This document shows positions 36,050 to 44,827 of a DNA stretch of 64,000 nucleotides, in pieces. The stretch spans positions 131,584,112-131,648,111 of the forward strand of contig OZ024823.1 of the NCBI GenBank assembly GCA_964016985.1, given 5' to 3'. This DNA comes from Anodontia alba. Its lineage: Eukaryota > Mollusca > Bivalvia > Lucinida > Lucinidae. The position numbers and the translations under genes are program-made. Every line of letters starts with the position of its first letter. Within the stretch, counting starts at the first letter, position 1. Below the pieces are notes generated by a model. That model was not told where the DNA came from and ran no database searches. It worked only from the letters and a program-made list of their open reading frames with translations.

Positions 36050-36363
36050 CATCACGAAAACATACTTATATAATTTTGACCCCCTTAAACCCCACTTTTA
36101 TATAATAAAACTGGGATTTACAGGGGTATACATTATTTTTGTTATTTCTGTTGAAAAACATAGTGGGTACTCGTTAGAACCGCCTCGACGAGGCGGTTCT
36201 AACCAGTACCACAATCTATGTTTTGACGAGGCGGTTCTAACGAGTACCCACAATCTATGTTTTGAGCAGAAATATGAAAAATATCAGAATTTTTTATCCG
36301 AAAAATTGCCATTTTTTGGTGGTAAAATTTTCAGTGTATTTGAATAGGCGTGTTTTCGTAATG
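36050..36363 (-). mobile_element. Family A element, copy 5, with an extra hairpin arm
   Basis: Reverse orientation, start CATCACGAAAACATAC, end CGTGTTTTCGTAATG. The core has three arms in place of two: after the first hairpin the right arm (GACGAGGCGGTTCTAACGAG to CACAATCTATGTTTT) is repeated in tandem at about 36224-36260. The first right arm carries CCAG where others have CGAG. Confidence 0.88.
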
Positions 36364-36439
36364 AAAACAAACGTTAACTATGAAAACATAACATACGAAC
36401 AATGAAGAACTGCAATAGAGGCACTGCCTTTGATCAGTC

Positions 36440-36660
36440 AGCAGAAAAACTACTGGGGCAAAACTAGTTTAAGTACTCCAGTAGTTGTTGTTTCTGCTGT
36501 CCGTTCCAAGGCGGTTCATCTGTTGCATTTCTTATTTGCATGTCAGTTATTGCCGTTGCGTTTTGTCATCGTCTTTTCTCCATCACTTCTTCTTTCGGTG
36601 CTTTGGGAAGGCTGTTCACACCGTCGATTAAAACCTCGTCCTTAATTCTGACACAGTTCA
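36440..36660 (+). repeat. Family C non-coding module, diverged
   Basis: Contains CTGTCCGTTCCAAGGCGG, TCTTCTTTCGGTGC and TGGGAAGGCTGT. A reverse-orientation scrap lies at 35940-36045. Confidence 0.5.
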
Positions 36661-37019
36661 AAATTACAAAAATGTACTCAGTCCGTGTAGGGTCTTTAAA
36701 AGAAAATCGGAGTTTCGGTCTAATTCAGATTCTAAGTATAACAGCAATGTACTATTCAGGGAAGCATGAACCACATCGCTAAACGAACATAGCAGAACCG
36801 CGCGGTTCACAGTCTTTACTAAACTTTCCCCATTTTAAAATGGTTCCAAATCAAATTTGATTCGAGATGACCCCGCGACTTCAACTTCAAAAGAGAATAA
36901 TATAAAAGCCAAAAAGCATTGCCTTTGGAAACGAAGAACACAAGAAATCACGAAAATCGAAGACTCGGTTTTGCTGAGGTCTTTATATGCAACACTGTAG
37001 TTTGCGAGGCTGCATACGC

Positions 37020-37080
37020 CCCCACCCCCACCCTCCCCCCTACCGCTAGCACTGGCTTAGGCGGTATTCGAGTTTCAAAA
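37020..37080. repeat. C-rich tract at the end of a diverged repeat
   Basis: CCCCCACCCCCACCCTCCCC followed by TAAGCGG-type sequence. It resembles the reverse of the region at 6545-6600 (AAGCCGGTGCTAGGGAGCG). Confidence 0.4.
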
Positions 37081-37294
37081 TAACAGGGATGGGCTCAATG
37101 ATCCCAAAGGAAATGAAATATAATCTGTACTATGATGATGTACGGGGAGACTTTTTACGGCCGCCACACGGCACAACACCAGCTACAATAAAGAAAAATA
37201 AAAGTCAAAAAAGATTGAAAGGTTGATGAACGTACAGATGGACGATGAACAGAAAGCAATCATTATAATTTATGACTAAAGAAAGCCTACTTAC

Positions 37295-37389
37295 ACGAAT
37301 TGTGTACGTTCTGCCACCCACTCTGTCTCTGGCCTCTAGAACCAACACTCTAAGGCCATGTTCCTTCAGTCTTTTAGCTGCACTTAACC
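37295..37389 (-). CDS. Monoamine oxidase-like gene, coding exon 2
   Basis: This 95 bp exon completes Gly16 and encodes residues 17-47. The acceptor is TTTTTATTTAG, the donor GTAAGTAGG. The peptide starts [20 protein letters not shown] and continues [11 protein letters not shown]. With exon 1 it forms the dinucleotide-binding beta-alpha-beta unit; the Glu of LVLEAR binds the FAD adenosine ribose in this family. It is too short to show as an obvious frame and was found by motif and phase. Confidence 0.96.
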
Positions 37390-37887
37390 CTAAATAAAAA
37401 CAAAAACAAGTCAGTTTATATATCTATGTCGCTGCTTGAGGTATTAATTTTGGAAGTATTTCAGATACCTAATCTAACCTGCCATTGCCACCCAGAGTTA
37501 AAACCACTGCAAACGTTTAGCCTGCCATTGACAGGCTTTTCTTACACATAGTTATCTAACAATAGCTGCCACACATATCCCACTGCCGCGCCCAACTGCA
37601 TATGACAAAACAAAAAGAAATATGTTGGTACAAATACAGACGGCATATCTATCAACTGAACTACCAGGTACATGTATTTTACATAATAGGCACTCCGAAG
37701 CTTTTGTGGTGAAGATATGATCGCGTGATTTCTCTTGGTCATATATAGTTTAGTTATTTCATTAGAAAACATGTTACTTCGATCAAACAAAATTATCTAT
37801 GTTTCAGATTTTAGTTGGCCAACAAAATAATACAGCCAAAAGATTTTATTCGATTATTTTTCTGGAGAATTGTCTGTTTAAATTTTG

Positions 37888-37889
<2 letters not shown>

Positions 37890-37930
<41 letters not shown>

Positions 37931-37945
37931 AGAGAGGGAGTGAGT
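37890..37945. repeat. GA microsatellite with a G run
   Basis: About 16 AG dinucleotides, nine G, then AGAGAGGGAGTGAGTGAGAG. Confidence 0.97.
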
Positions 37946-38110
37946 GAGAGAGGTGTTACTACATGTAACATAGAATGTCGTCCTGATTATTTAAGAATGT
38001 CGTTTAGTTCAGAAAGATTTGCATGTATTTTAACATTACCGTTCATTCGAGAACCATGAGATCTGCTTTTTCGTTTTTTAATGTCAAACAGAGAAAAACC
38101 ATCAAAATCT

Positions 38111-38355
38111 GGGCCCAGTTGTTCAAAGCTAACGATGTCGTTAGTTAACGATTCGTTAAAATTTACATCGAGTGATACGTTAATATGCTGAAATTTTTTG
38201 CTGAAAAAAATGTGAGTAGCTTTTGCGGTGCTAAAGCTACTCACATTTTTTCAGCAAAACATATCAGAATATTGTGTATTGAATCCGCTAAAACAGTTAA
38301 TGAAATGACCCTTAACGAGCTCGTTAAGCTAACGACGCTTTGAACAACCGGGCCC
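38111..38355. mobile_element. Double-hairpin miniature element
   Basis: Inverted ends GGGCCCAGTTGTTCAAAGC and, reverse-complemented, GGGCCCGGTTGTTCAAAGC. Inner ends GATGTCGTTAG... and TTAACGAGC...CGTTAAGC also pair. A separate central hairpin with arms AATGTGAGTAGCTTT (about 38207) and AAAGCTACTCACATT (about 38232) sits in the middle. No transposase and no clear target duplication. Confidence 0.8.
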
Positions 38356-38559
38356 TGGTAATTTAGAAATATTACCCTGATGATACATACTATCATTTTA
38401 AGCTAGCGAAACCGCAGTTTGTAAAGCCTATCTCCATTTAAACTCAGTTTCATGCCTGATAAGATTTTAAATCTAGAATCTAGATACATTTAACCGTAAA
38501 TATTGTTTTTTCATTGGTTGAATCAAAGGGTCATTAGCAGTGTGACCGGTATGTGCAGA

Positions 38560-38760
38560 AATTTATTATATCTTTAGACATTGCCGACGGTTGGCGGACG
38601 CTCACTGTCGATGGCACCGACGTCGACATTAGGGAAGTAGGTCACGGATAAGTCACGTCGACGTAAGTGATAGAATAACCATGGCGTCGTCGGGTTTCAG
38701 CCGCGACGGCAATGACGTCACTCACTCTATTCGGTGACGTACATCGTCATTGTAGAATGA
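38560..38760. other. CpG-rich stretch with GACGTC words
   Basis: Locally rich in CpG and in GACGTC/CGTCGACG words, unlike the surrounding AT-rich intron 1. No frame or repeat partner recognised. Confidence 0.4.
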
Positions 38761-39301
38761 AATATAGAATCATAAGAGCAAGCTTCCATCTTGTAGAATT
38801 GTATATTGGTCCCCTTGGCAACGACCCGAACATAATACGAGGAATAATTACCGGGACAGTATGACTGACCACATCCTCTATCAGAAGAAGGAGGCAGTCA
38901 ACATGTAGCACCTCACCACAAAGATAAATAAAGACAGACGTCCTTCACGGCCACAGTGCTGACAAGTTAGAATCGCGATAAGAAATATATCAATTAGAGA
39001 AGCTTCAATTCATAGAAACTGTACAATCCTCGCAAAAGGCAGGGAATTTTAAAGTAATTGTTTTCATGATTCGCGGTCGGGATCAAACAACCAAGAAGGT
39101 CATTACGATTAACCCGCATTAATGAATTAAAGAGGAAGGGCAAAATCTTCGCATTGGCAAGGTGATGTTCATCGCACACGGTTGGGATTATACTGGTTGT
39201 TAAATAATTTTGATTAACCAAGCCATGTTAATCAATTTATAGACCAATGTAGTCTCCGATCGTGTTGTGTTCTTTGCCGCGGCCGACGCGAAGAGTATTG
39301 C

Positions 39302-39307
<6 letters not shown>

Positions 39308-39329
<22 letters not shown>
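39308..39329. repeat. Poly-T tract
   Basis: A run of more than 20 T shortly before the left end of the 3.08 kb element. Confidence 0.9.
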
Positions 39330-39332
<3 letters not shown>

Positions 39333-39366
39333 ATAAATTATTGTATGTTACTGTGATTATCTGTTA

Positions 39367-39490
39367 CGTTCCGGGTCGTTTCGGTCCAGAGTCGTTTCGG
39401 CCCTGAGTCGTTTCGGCCCTGGGTTGTTTCGGCCTGAGTCGTTTCGGCCCTGGGTCGTTTCGGCCAATTTCGATGGGTCGTTTCGGCCTG
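39367..39490. repeat. Left inverted repeat of the 3.08 kb element
   Basis: About six imperfect 16-20 bp units of the type GGGTCGTTTCGGCCCT, mirrored by 42313-42447. Confidence 0.92.
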
Positions 39491-39759
39491 ATTTTTTTAA
39501 GTACCCCTTGGTTACGAATGATAGATAGAAAAATCATTTGGTTGTTTAATGAAGAGTCTAGTGATGTCAAAGGCATTTTTTTAAAGTCCCTCCAGGTTAG
39601 GGATGATAGATAGAACAATCATTTGACTGTTTGATGACGAGTCTGTGGGTATCATAGGTCTTGGTTGATAGGGTATATCCTTTTAAGCCTGTTTTGTCTC
39701 GGATATCCTTTGTTATTTATCTAGCATTAAAATTAACTTTCTATAGAAAATAAGGCTTA

Positions 39760-39806
39760 ACATTTCATGTGAATCGTATGTCTAGCAAACGATTCACATG
39801 AAATGT
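39760..39806. repeat. Perfect 18 bp inverted repeat inside the element
   Basis: Arms ACATTTCATGTGAATCGT (39760-39777) and its exact complement (39789-39806), separated by 11 bases. It lies near the zinc-finger fragment. Function unknown. Confidence 0.9.
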
Positions 39807-39823
39807 CCAATTTTATAAGAGAT

Positions 39824-40066
39824 TTACATCAGTAAATGCGCAACACAGTCTAATTGTAATTTGATTACAGCATCTAACAATTCTGTATGCTGGCTACAGA
39901 CATCGCAGATCATTGCATATTTACGATCTTCCACAGGAGAATTACAAGCAATGCACAACTCAGACATTATTTTAGAAGAACCTTTTGCAATCACAGAAAA
40001 TTCAAAGATGAATGATTCGAAGTGTTTTTTTTTCAGATTTTTAACGCTACCAGGCACCTGAGGCAC
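39824..40066 (-). pseudogene. Zinc-finger fragment, possibly Mutator-like transposase N-terminus
   Basis: An 80-codon frame whose middle reads MSELCIACNSPVEDRKYAMI then CDVCSQ. The CxxC...CDxC spacing is like the PHD-like zinc module that precedes animal Mutator-like transposases. The second half of the finger and the catalytic domain are absent. The start is uncertain because the first 33 residues have no recognisable content. Confidence 0.45.
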
Positions 40067-40297
40067 AAAGAGGCAGCGCCAGAGAAATCTGGATTAGTTT
40101 AACCCTGACCTTGGCTTAAAACGGTGTGCACGCATAATTCATGCATATACTACCTCGCCTGATCGTACGATATCGAACGATATACATGAAGGTCAAGGTC
40201 TGTAAGTTACACAATTTAGACGGTCAAAAGAAAAGGGCTTTAATACGTGTGTATTACTTATGCACAATATAATACTACACTCGCCCTACATGTCAGG

Positions 40298-40313
40298 GGC
40301 TCTGAAAAGAGCC
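40298..40313 (-). terminator. Histone-type mRNA 3' stem-loop
   Basis: On the minus strand GGCTCTTTTCAGAGCC, six base pairs and a four-base loop, which satisfies every position of the replication-dependent histone consensus GGYYCTTYTYAGRGCC-type stem-loop. It begins 14 nt after the TAG of the 332-codon gene. Flanks differ from typical histone genes, and I see no clear purine-rich downstream element for U7 snRNA. Confidence 0.75.
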
Positions 40314-40327
40314 AGGGATACCTGGAG

Positions 40328-41326
40328 CTAGGGTCCCAGCCTCGCTAACCTCTTGGAGTGGTCTGTACCGGCACAACATCTTTCCAGGTCGTCGTACCAA
40401 AGCATGTTGTTATCGACTGGAGTGGCCCTTGCGAACTTCTCCTGGATGTCATCGAAGAACCTCTTCGAGAAGTACTTTGAAGAGTAGCCCTTCAGAAAAT
40501 ACCAAATAGGCTGTTCTTCGATGTATGTGAAGTACACAGGGGCCTCTTCGGTGGTACTTCCATCTTCGTCTGGTAGCCGGTACGCCCCGATGATGGTTCC
40601 TTGTTTGCCGTTAACCAAACGAAGTGTCCTCAATTCGTCCAAGTCATACTTTTCATGAATGGGGTATGACTTGCCACAGCCAGAAAGAAAACATTCGCCC
40701 TCTTCCTGTTTCGATTTCTGTGTTGGCAACGGCATGGAGGCTGGAACTGGAGTCGGTGCTGGAGCTGGAGCAGTTGGAGAGGTTCTCGGCGCAGTCGTCC
40801 GTTGAATCTTCCTATGCTGCTCCAGGGGTGGAGTCCTTCTCCGCTCCATAGGAGGAGCCCTTCTCCTCAGTGGTGCTGGCGATTCTTTCTTCGGGGTTGA
40901 CGCTCGTAGAATCTTCTTCTTCTTCTTTGAGACTACTTCCTTCCACTCCCCCGGAGGAGAGCGGTCAGTTGTAGTCTCTAGGTCGGTGGCGGTAGTTGGA
41001 GTACTAGGTCTCTCTTGTTGTTGTGGCGCCCTCCTTTCCTCCGTCGTCGGCGACGGTGTCAAACACACCGCATCGTTGAAGGAGGCGGCCAATCTCGGTG
41101 GCGTGGGCGCCGCCATCTTGGGTACCGCCATCTTGACACGAGCGTCGTCTTGTTTAGCAGATGTCTTGTTGGTTGGTTTCCTCTGAGGTGATGTTCGGGG
41201 AAGCTGCCAAGTTATCTCTAACTTGACAATGTGCTTCCCCTCCGTCAGCCGCCAGATAGGTCTGCCGACGATAGGCAACCTGCCTATCGCCAGCGCGCAA
41301 ACTTCTGGAACTAAAATGTTTTCCAT
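40328..41326 (-). CDS. Intronless 332-residue protein of unknown function
   Basis: An intact frame from ATG 41326 to TAG 40328, by far the longest in the window and richer in GC than its surroundings. Residues 1-45 (MENILVPEVCALAIGRLPIV to ITWQL) look folded. About 46-215 are low-complexity, rich in Pro, Thr, Arg and Lys, with a KKKKK run that could be a nuclear signal. About 215-332 again look folded, with ECFLSGCGKSYPIHEKYDLD, PVYFTYIEEQPIWYFLKGYS and LWYDDLERCC. I recognise no family. A CCAAT box, a TATA box and a histone-type stem-loop frame it, so expression linked to DNA replication is a reasonable guess. It sits inside a transposon, so it may be element-encoded or captured host sequence. 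Confidence 0.7.
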   Translation of the reverse strand: MENILVPEVCALAIGRLPIVGRPIWRLTEGKHIVKLEITWQLPRTSPQRKPTNKTSAKQDDARVKMAVPKMAAPTPPRLAASFNDAVCLTPSPTTEERRAPQQQERPSTPTTATDLETTTDRSPPGEWKEVVSKKKKKILRASTPKKESPAPLRRRAPPMERRRTPPLEQHRKIQRTTAPRTSPTAPAPAPTPVPASMPLPTQKSKQEEGECFLSGCGKSYPIHEKYDLDELRTLRLVNGKQGTIIGAYRLPDEDGSTTEEAPVYFTYIEEQPIWYFLKGYSSKYFSKRFFDDIQEKFARATPVDNNMLWYDDLERCCAGTDHSKRLARLGP

Positions 41327-41377
41327 CGTCTTCGAAGGTTAAGTTGAGACTTGTGATTCGAAGTTGTGTGAGCTTCA

Positions 41378-41386
41378 CTTTAAATA
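41378..41386 (-). promoter_or_regulatory. TATA box of the 332-residue gene
   Basis: TATTTAAAG on the minus strand, ending about 52 bases before the ATG at 41326, which would place the transcript start about 25 bases upstream of the ATG. Short leaders of this kind are usual for histone genes. Confidence 0.6.
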
Positions 41387-41412
41387 CGCTTCTGTCGGCA
41401 TTTAAAAGTAAA

Positions 41413-41417
41413 ATTGG
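41413..41417 (-). promoter_or_regulatory. CCAAT box of the 332-residue gene
   Basis: CCAAT on the minus strand, about 30 bases upstream of the TATA box. The spacing is typical of histone promoters, but the five-base word alone is weak. Confidence 0.45.
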
Positions 41418-41658
41418 CCTAACATTCTTGTGCGCCATTAAAATTGTTGTATCTTTAAGGACTGTCCGCCGGCCTTTCGCCGACAAAGTCACATGTCAAA
41501 CAAACCATATTTAATTAACACGCACGAGTTTTCACACTTCAATTAATCGATTAATACCTGGATTATCGCAAAGGATTAAAGACTAACTATAATTGGCCCA
41601 AAATTTCCCACCTTGATAAATCGATTACCAAATATCAAAACAAACATAATTAATCAAT

Positions 41659-41937
41659 CATCACGAAAACATGGCTATATAATTTTGACCCCACTTATAA
41701 ACCCCACTTTTATATAGTAATACTGGGGTTTACAGGGGTATACATTATTTTTCTTACTTTTGCTCAAAAGCATAAAGTATGGGTACTCGTTAGAACTGCC
41801 TCGCCGAGGTTCTAACGAGTACCCACAATCTATGTTTTGAGCACAAATATGAAAAATACCAGATTTTTTTATCTGAAAATTTTTAGCTTTTGGAGGTGAA
41901 ATTTTCCATATATTTGAATAGGCGTGTTTTCGTAATG
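41659..41937 (-). mobile_element. Family A palindromic element, copy 6, in the 3.08 kb element
   Basis: Reverse orientation, start CATCACGAAAACATGG, end GCGTGTTTTCGTAATG. One hairpin arm has lost bases near the apex (CCTCGCCGAGGTTC), so its stem is shorter than in the other copies. Confidence 0.88.
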
Positions 41938-41989
41938 AACTTTTAATTAATACTTTAATCAATTAAATCAAGGACGAAATGTCTGTCTG

Positions 41990-42066
41990 GCTGGCTACCT
42001 GTCTATGTATCTATCTATCTGCCTGTCTGTCTGTCTGTCTGTCTGTCTGCCTGCCTGCCTGCCTAC

Positions 42067-42120
<54 letters not shown>

Positions 42121-42150
42121 GTCTGTCTGTCTGTCTGTCTGTCTGTCGGC

Positions 42151-42215
<65 letters not shown>

Positions 42216-42245
42216 ATGCTGTGTCCATCTATCTATCTTTCTGTC
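41990..42245. repeat. CTAT / CTGT / CTGC compound microsatellite
   Basis: Blocks of CTGT, CTGC, CTAT, CTGT and CTAT over about 250 bp. The two overlapping 86-100 residue Leu/Ser/Tyr-repeat frames are its translation. Confidence 0.98.
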
Positions 42246-42312
42246 CATCTCAACATTTACTTTAACCCCCCAAAATATTAACCCATGCTTATATATACCC
42301 TACCATATTGAA

Positions 42313-42447
42313 ATTGGGCCGAACTGACTCAGGGCCGAAACGACCCAGGGCCGCAATGACCCACCTACCAAGGCCGAAACGACCCACCCCTAAAATTGGC
42401 CGAAACGACCCGGCCGAATCGACCCAGGGCCGAAACGACCCGGAACC
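42313..42447. repeat. Right inverted repeat of the 3.08 kb element
   Basis: Imperfect units of the type AGGGCCGAAACGACCC, the inverse of the left end, closing with CGAAACGACCCGGAACC next to ATCTGTTA. Confidence 0.92.
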
Positions 42448-42499
42448 ATCTGTTATATATATAGTACATGTTAAAAGCAGATTGTGCAGTGGTTCAGTT

Positions 42500-42815
42500 A
42501 AGCAATCCGGAGCTTAGTCAAATAGGAAGTCACCCTCGGTACGTCTTGGCCGCCCTTGTGCGGAACAGGGAAGTCACGATTTCTAAGACGGCGGCCAAAT
42601 TTGTCGACGGACCGAACCAAATTTTGGCGTGCACAACTAGACCTCCAGGAGAACATCCCAGACAATTTTGAAAACGCCCGACATGTTGTCTCGGAAGATA
42701 TGCGAGTACAAGAAGCTGTTTACGGACGGACGTATGGACTGACATTTTGGCGGATGCCGGACAGTCTCTCTGTGGGATAAGCTCTACCTACGATAGAGCT
42801 AATAAGGACAATTTA
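42500..42815 (+). repeat. Repeat with AGCTCTA hairpin tail
   Basis: Ends in AAGCTCTACCTACGATAGAGCTAATAA, a hairpin tail laid out like the AGCTCA...TGAGCT tails of 33340, 44193 and 48008 but with other arm bases, preceded by ACGGACGGACGT. The small frames within show no family. Confidence 0.55.
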
Positions 42816-43098
42816 CAGGCCTGTCGGTATTAGGTATAAAAGTGAAACGAATTATGCCACGAATCATTTTAGAACTGTCGGTTTAGGAAGTAAACTCGGA
42901 CTTTAAATGGTATTAGTTTGTTAATTTCAATTCATTTTGATTCAGATCCTACTGATTCGTATCAAAAATTATTTTTAACTTCTTTTCAGGTGTTCTATTT
43001 CAATTATTGCTTTAAGCTTACCATCCGATCTTGACACATTATACGTTGGGAAATTGATATCCATGAAAGTTAAAGAATAAACCAATTATTGCAGGCTA

Positions 43099-44399
43099 CG
43101 GAATCCAGGAGGGGACATTTCTTTTCCAATATTTAGCAGAAAAGAAATAAAAACAATAAAATTAGAATGGAGAAAACAAAAAATTATCCCGTTTAAAACG
43201 ATATAATGTGTCGTTTAAACGATATAATATGTCGTTTAACCGACATCTTTATCTTTCCATTCAAAAAAAGTAGAACGGAAATTGAAACAAAAGTATGTTG
43301 GTTAAACGATATCTTTATTTTTCCATCCTGAAAAATTAGAATGAAAATTAAAACAAAAACAAGAGGCCCATCGGCCATAGCTCGCCCAACTAAGTGAAAT
43401 AGCCACTGCTGATATGTAGGTGTTGTACATCTTTTTTCAATCCTGTCATTGCAAGTAATAAAAGGATCATCACTTGAGTGGGAATCTGAATGATTATTAT
43501 GTTATTAAGCCTTATGTGAACTTGAGGGGGCAGGAACTACCTCCTGGGGACCCTTGGTCGGTGTCATTTAATGCATCTTATCATCATGAACAACAATATA
43601 TATGGTTTTAGATGGGGATCTGCTCGGTTCCTGAGATATTAAGCCTTATATGAACTGAAGTCGGGCATACTCCTCACCCCCCCCCCCTCACCCCCAACAC
43701 CAGGGGACCATAGGTCAGTGTCATTTAATGTGTCTTATCATAAGGAACAATATATATGGTTTAGGGGTGGGGTTCTGAACGGTCCCTGAGATAGTAAGAA
43801 CTGACGGGGTCGGGCATACCCCAAGGGGACCACAGGTCAGTGTCACTGAATGTGTCTTACTTATCATAAAGAACAACAATTTATATGGTTTAGGGGTGGG
43901 GTTCGGAATGATTCCTGTGATCTTAAGCCTTATATGAATTGTAAGGGTGGGGTATACCACCTGGGGACCCATGGCTGGTGTCAATGGATGCATCTTAACA
44001 TAAAGAACAAGAATATATACGGTTTAGGGATGGGGATTTGGACAGTTTCTGATATATTCTGCTTTCATGGACTGGAGGGGGTGTGGCATTATCCCCGGTG
44101 GACCCCCGATTTATGTCAGTGGATGCATCTTATAATAAGGAAAAACAATAAGTGAATACTATAGCTCATCCTGAGCATAACTCAGGGGAGCTAAAATACG
44201 ATGTATTATGTCGTTTAAACGGCATATTTCTGTTTAAATTTTCACTCGACTTTTTCAGAATGAAAGATAAAGATGTCGTTTAGACGATATATTATATCGT
44301 TTACACGACATAATTATTGTTTTCATTTCCATTCTACTTTTATTGTTTTGATTTCTTTTCTGCAAAATATTTGAAAAGATAAGTCCCCTCCGGATTCCG
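43099..44399. mobile_element. Long-arm foldback element with TA duplication, split by another repeat
   Basis: Arms 43099-43350 and 44200-44399 are inverted copies beginning CGGAATCCAGGAGGGGAC and CGGAATCCGGAGGGGAC, flanked by TA (43097-43098 and 44400-44401). The inner arm ends are rich in GTCGTTTAAACGATAT-like palindromes. The ends and TA suggest a Tc1/mariner-class MITE of about 470 bp before the insertion at 43356-44193. Confidence 0.78.
43356..44193 (+). mobile_element. Hairpin-tail element nested in the foldback element
   Basis: Starts ACAAGAGGCCCATCGGCC and ATAGCTCGCCC, with internal diverged repeats of about 140 bp (GGGTGGGGTTCNGAA, TGTGTCTTATCATAAAGAAC). It ends with the hairpin AGCTCATCCTGAGC/CTCAGGGGAGCT and AAAA. 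Start and end match the element at 31040-33340. Confidence 0.75.
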
Positions 44400-44543
44400 T
44401 AAAGAAGCCATTCAAAATTATGTTTATTTCCCTGACGTTCAAAACCATTCTTCTGCCAGTCTTCCCATTCCTTGATACGCACAGGCATACACGTAAGGTT
44501 TCGAAAAAGATTGTCAGCCAGGAGCGTAGAAAGTGTTACGTAT

Positions 44544-44827
44544 CATTACGAAAACACGCCTATTCAAAAATATTGACAATTTCACCACCAAAAAAAATTG
44601 AAAATTTTCAGATAAAAAAATCTGATATTTTTCATATTTCTCCTTAAAACATAAATTCTGGGTACTCGTTAGAACCGCCTCGTCGAGGCGGTTCTAACGA
44701 GTACGCACAATCTATGTTTTTTTGAGCAGAAATAAGAAAAATAATGTATACCCCTGTAAACCTCAGTTTTACTGAATAAAAGTGGGGTTTAAGGGGGTCA
44801 AAATTATATAGGCATGTTTTCGAGATG
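44544..44827 (+). mobile_element. Family A palindromic element, copy 7
   Basis: CATTACGAAAACACGCC start, CATGTTTTCGAGATG end, perfect core hairpin at about 44660-44705. Confidence 0.9.

Larger units (their letters stand above)
39367..42447 (-). mobile_element. 3.08 kb foldback transposon with 8 bp target duplication, carrying a histone-like-regulated gene
   Basis: Both ends are inverted repeats built from tandem GGGTCGTTTCGGCC subunits (39367-39490 and, inverted, 42313-42447). The outermost 17 bases GTTCCGGGTCGTTTCGG pair perfectly with the other end. The flanks carry an exact 8 bp repeat ATCTGTTA (39359-39366 and 42448-42455). Contents from right to left: a CTAT/CTGT microsatellite, family A copy 6, an intronless 332-codon gene on the minus strand, an 18 bp inverted repeat, and a zinc-finger fragment. 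The duplication length and zinc fragment fit a Mutator-like, non-autonomous element. Foldback-type subrepeat ends are known for such elements. Confidence 0.85.

Noticed and set aside
41979..42281. Two 86-100 residue frames of Leu/Ser/Tyr repeats
   Set aside because: They are translations of the CTAT/CTGT microsatellite in two frames.
43181..43365. Regulatory palindromes GTTTAAACGATAT
   Set aside because: They belong to the inner ends of the foldback element arms and recur in its other arm.
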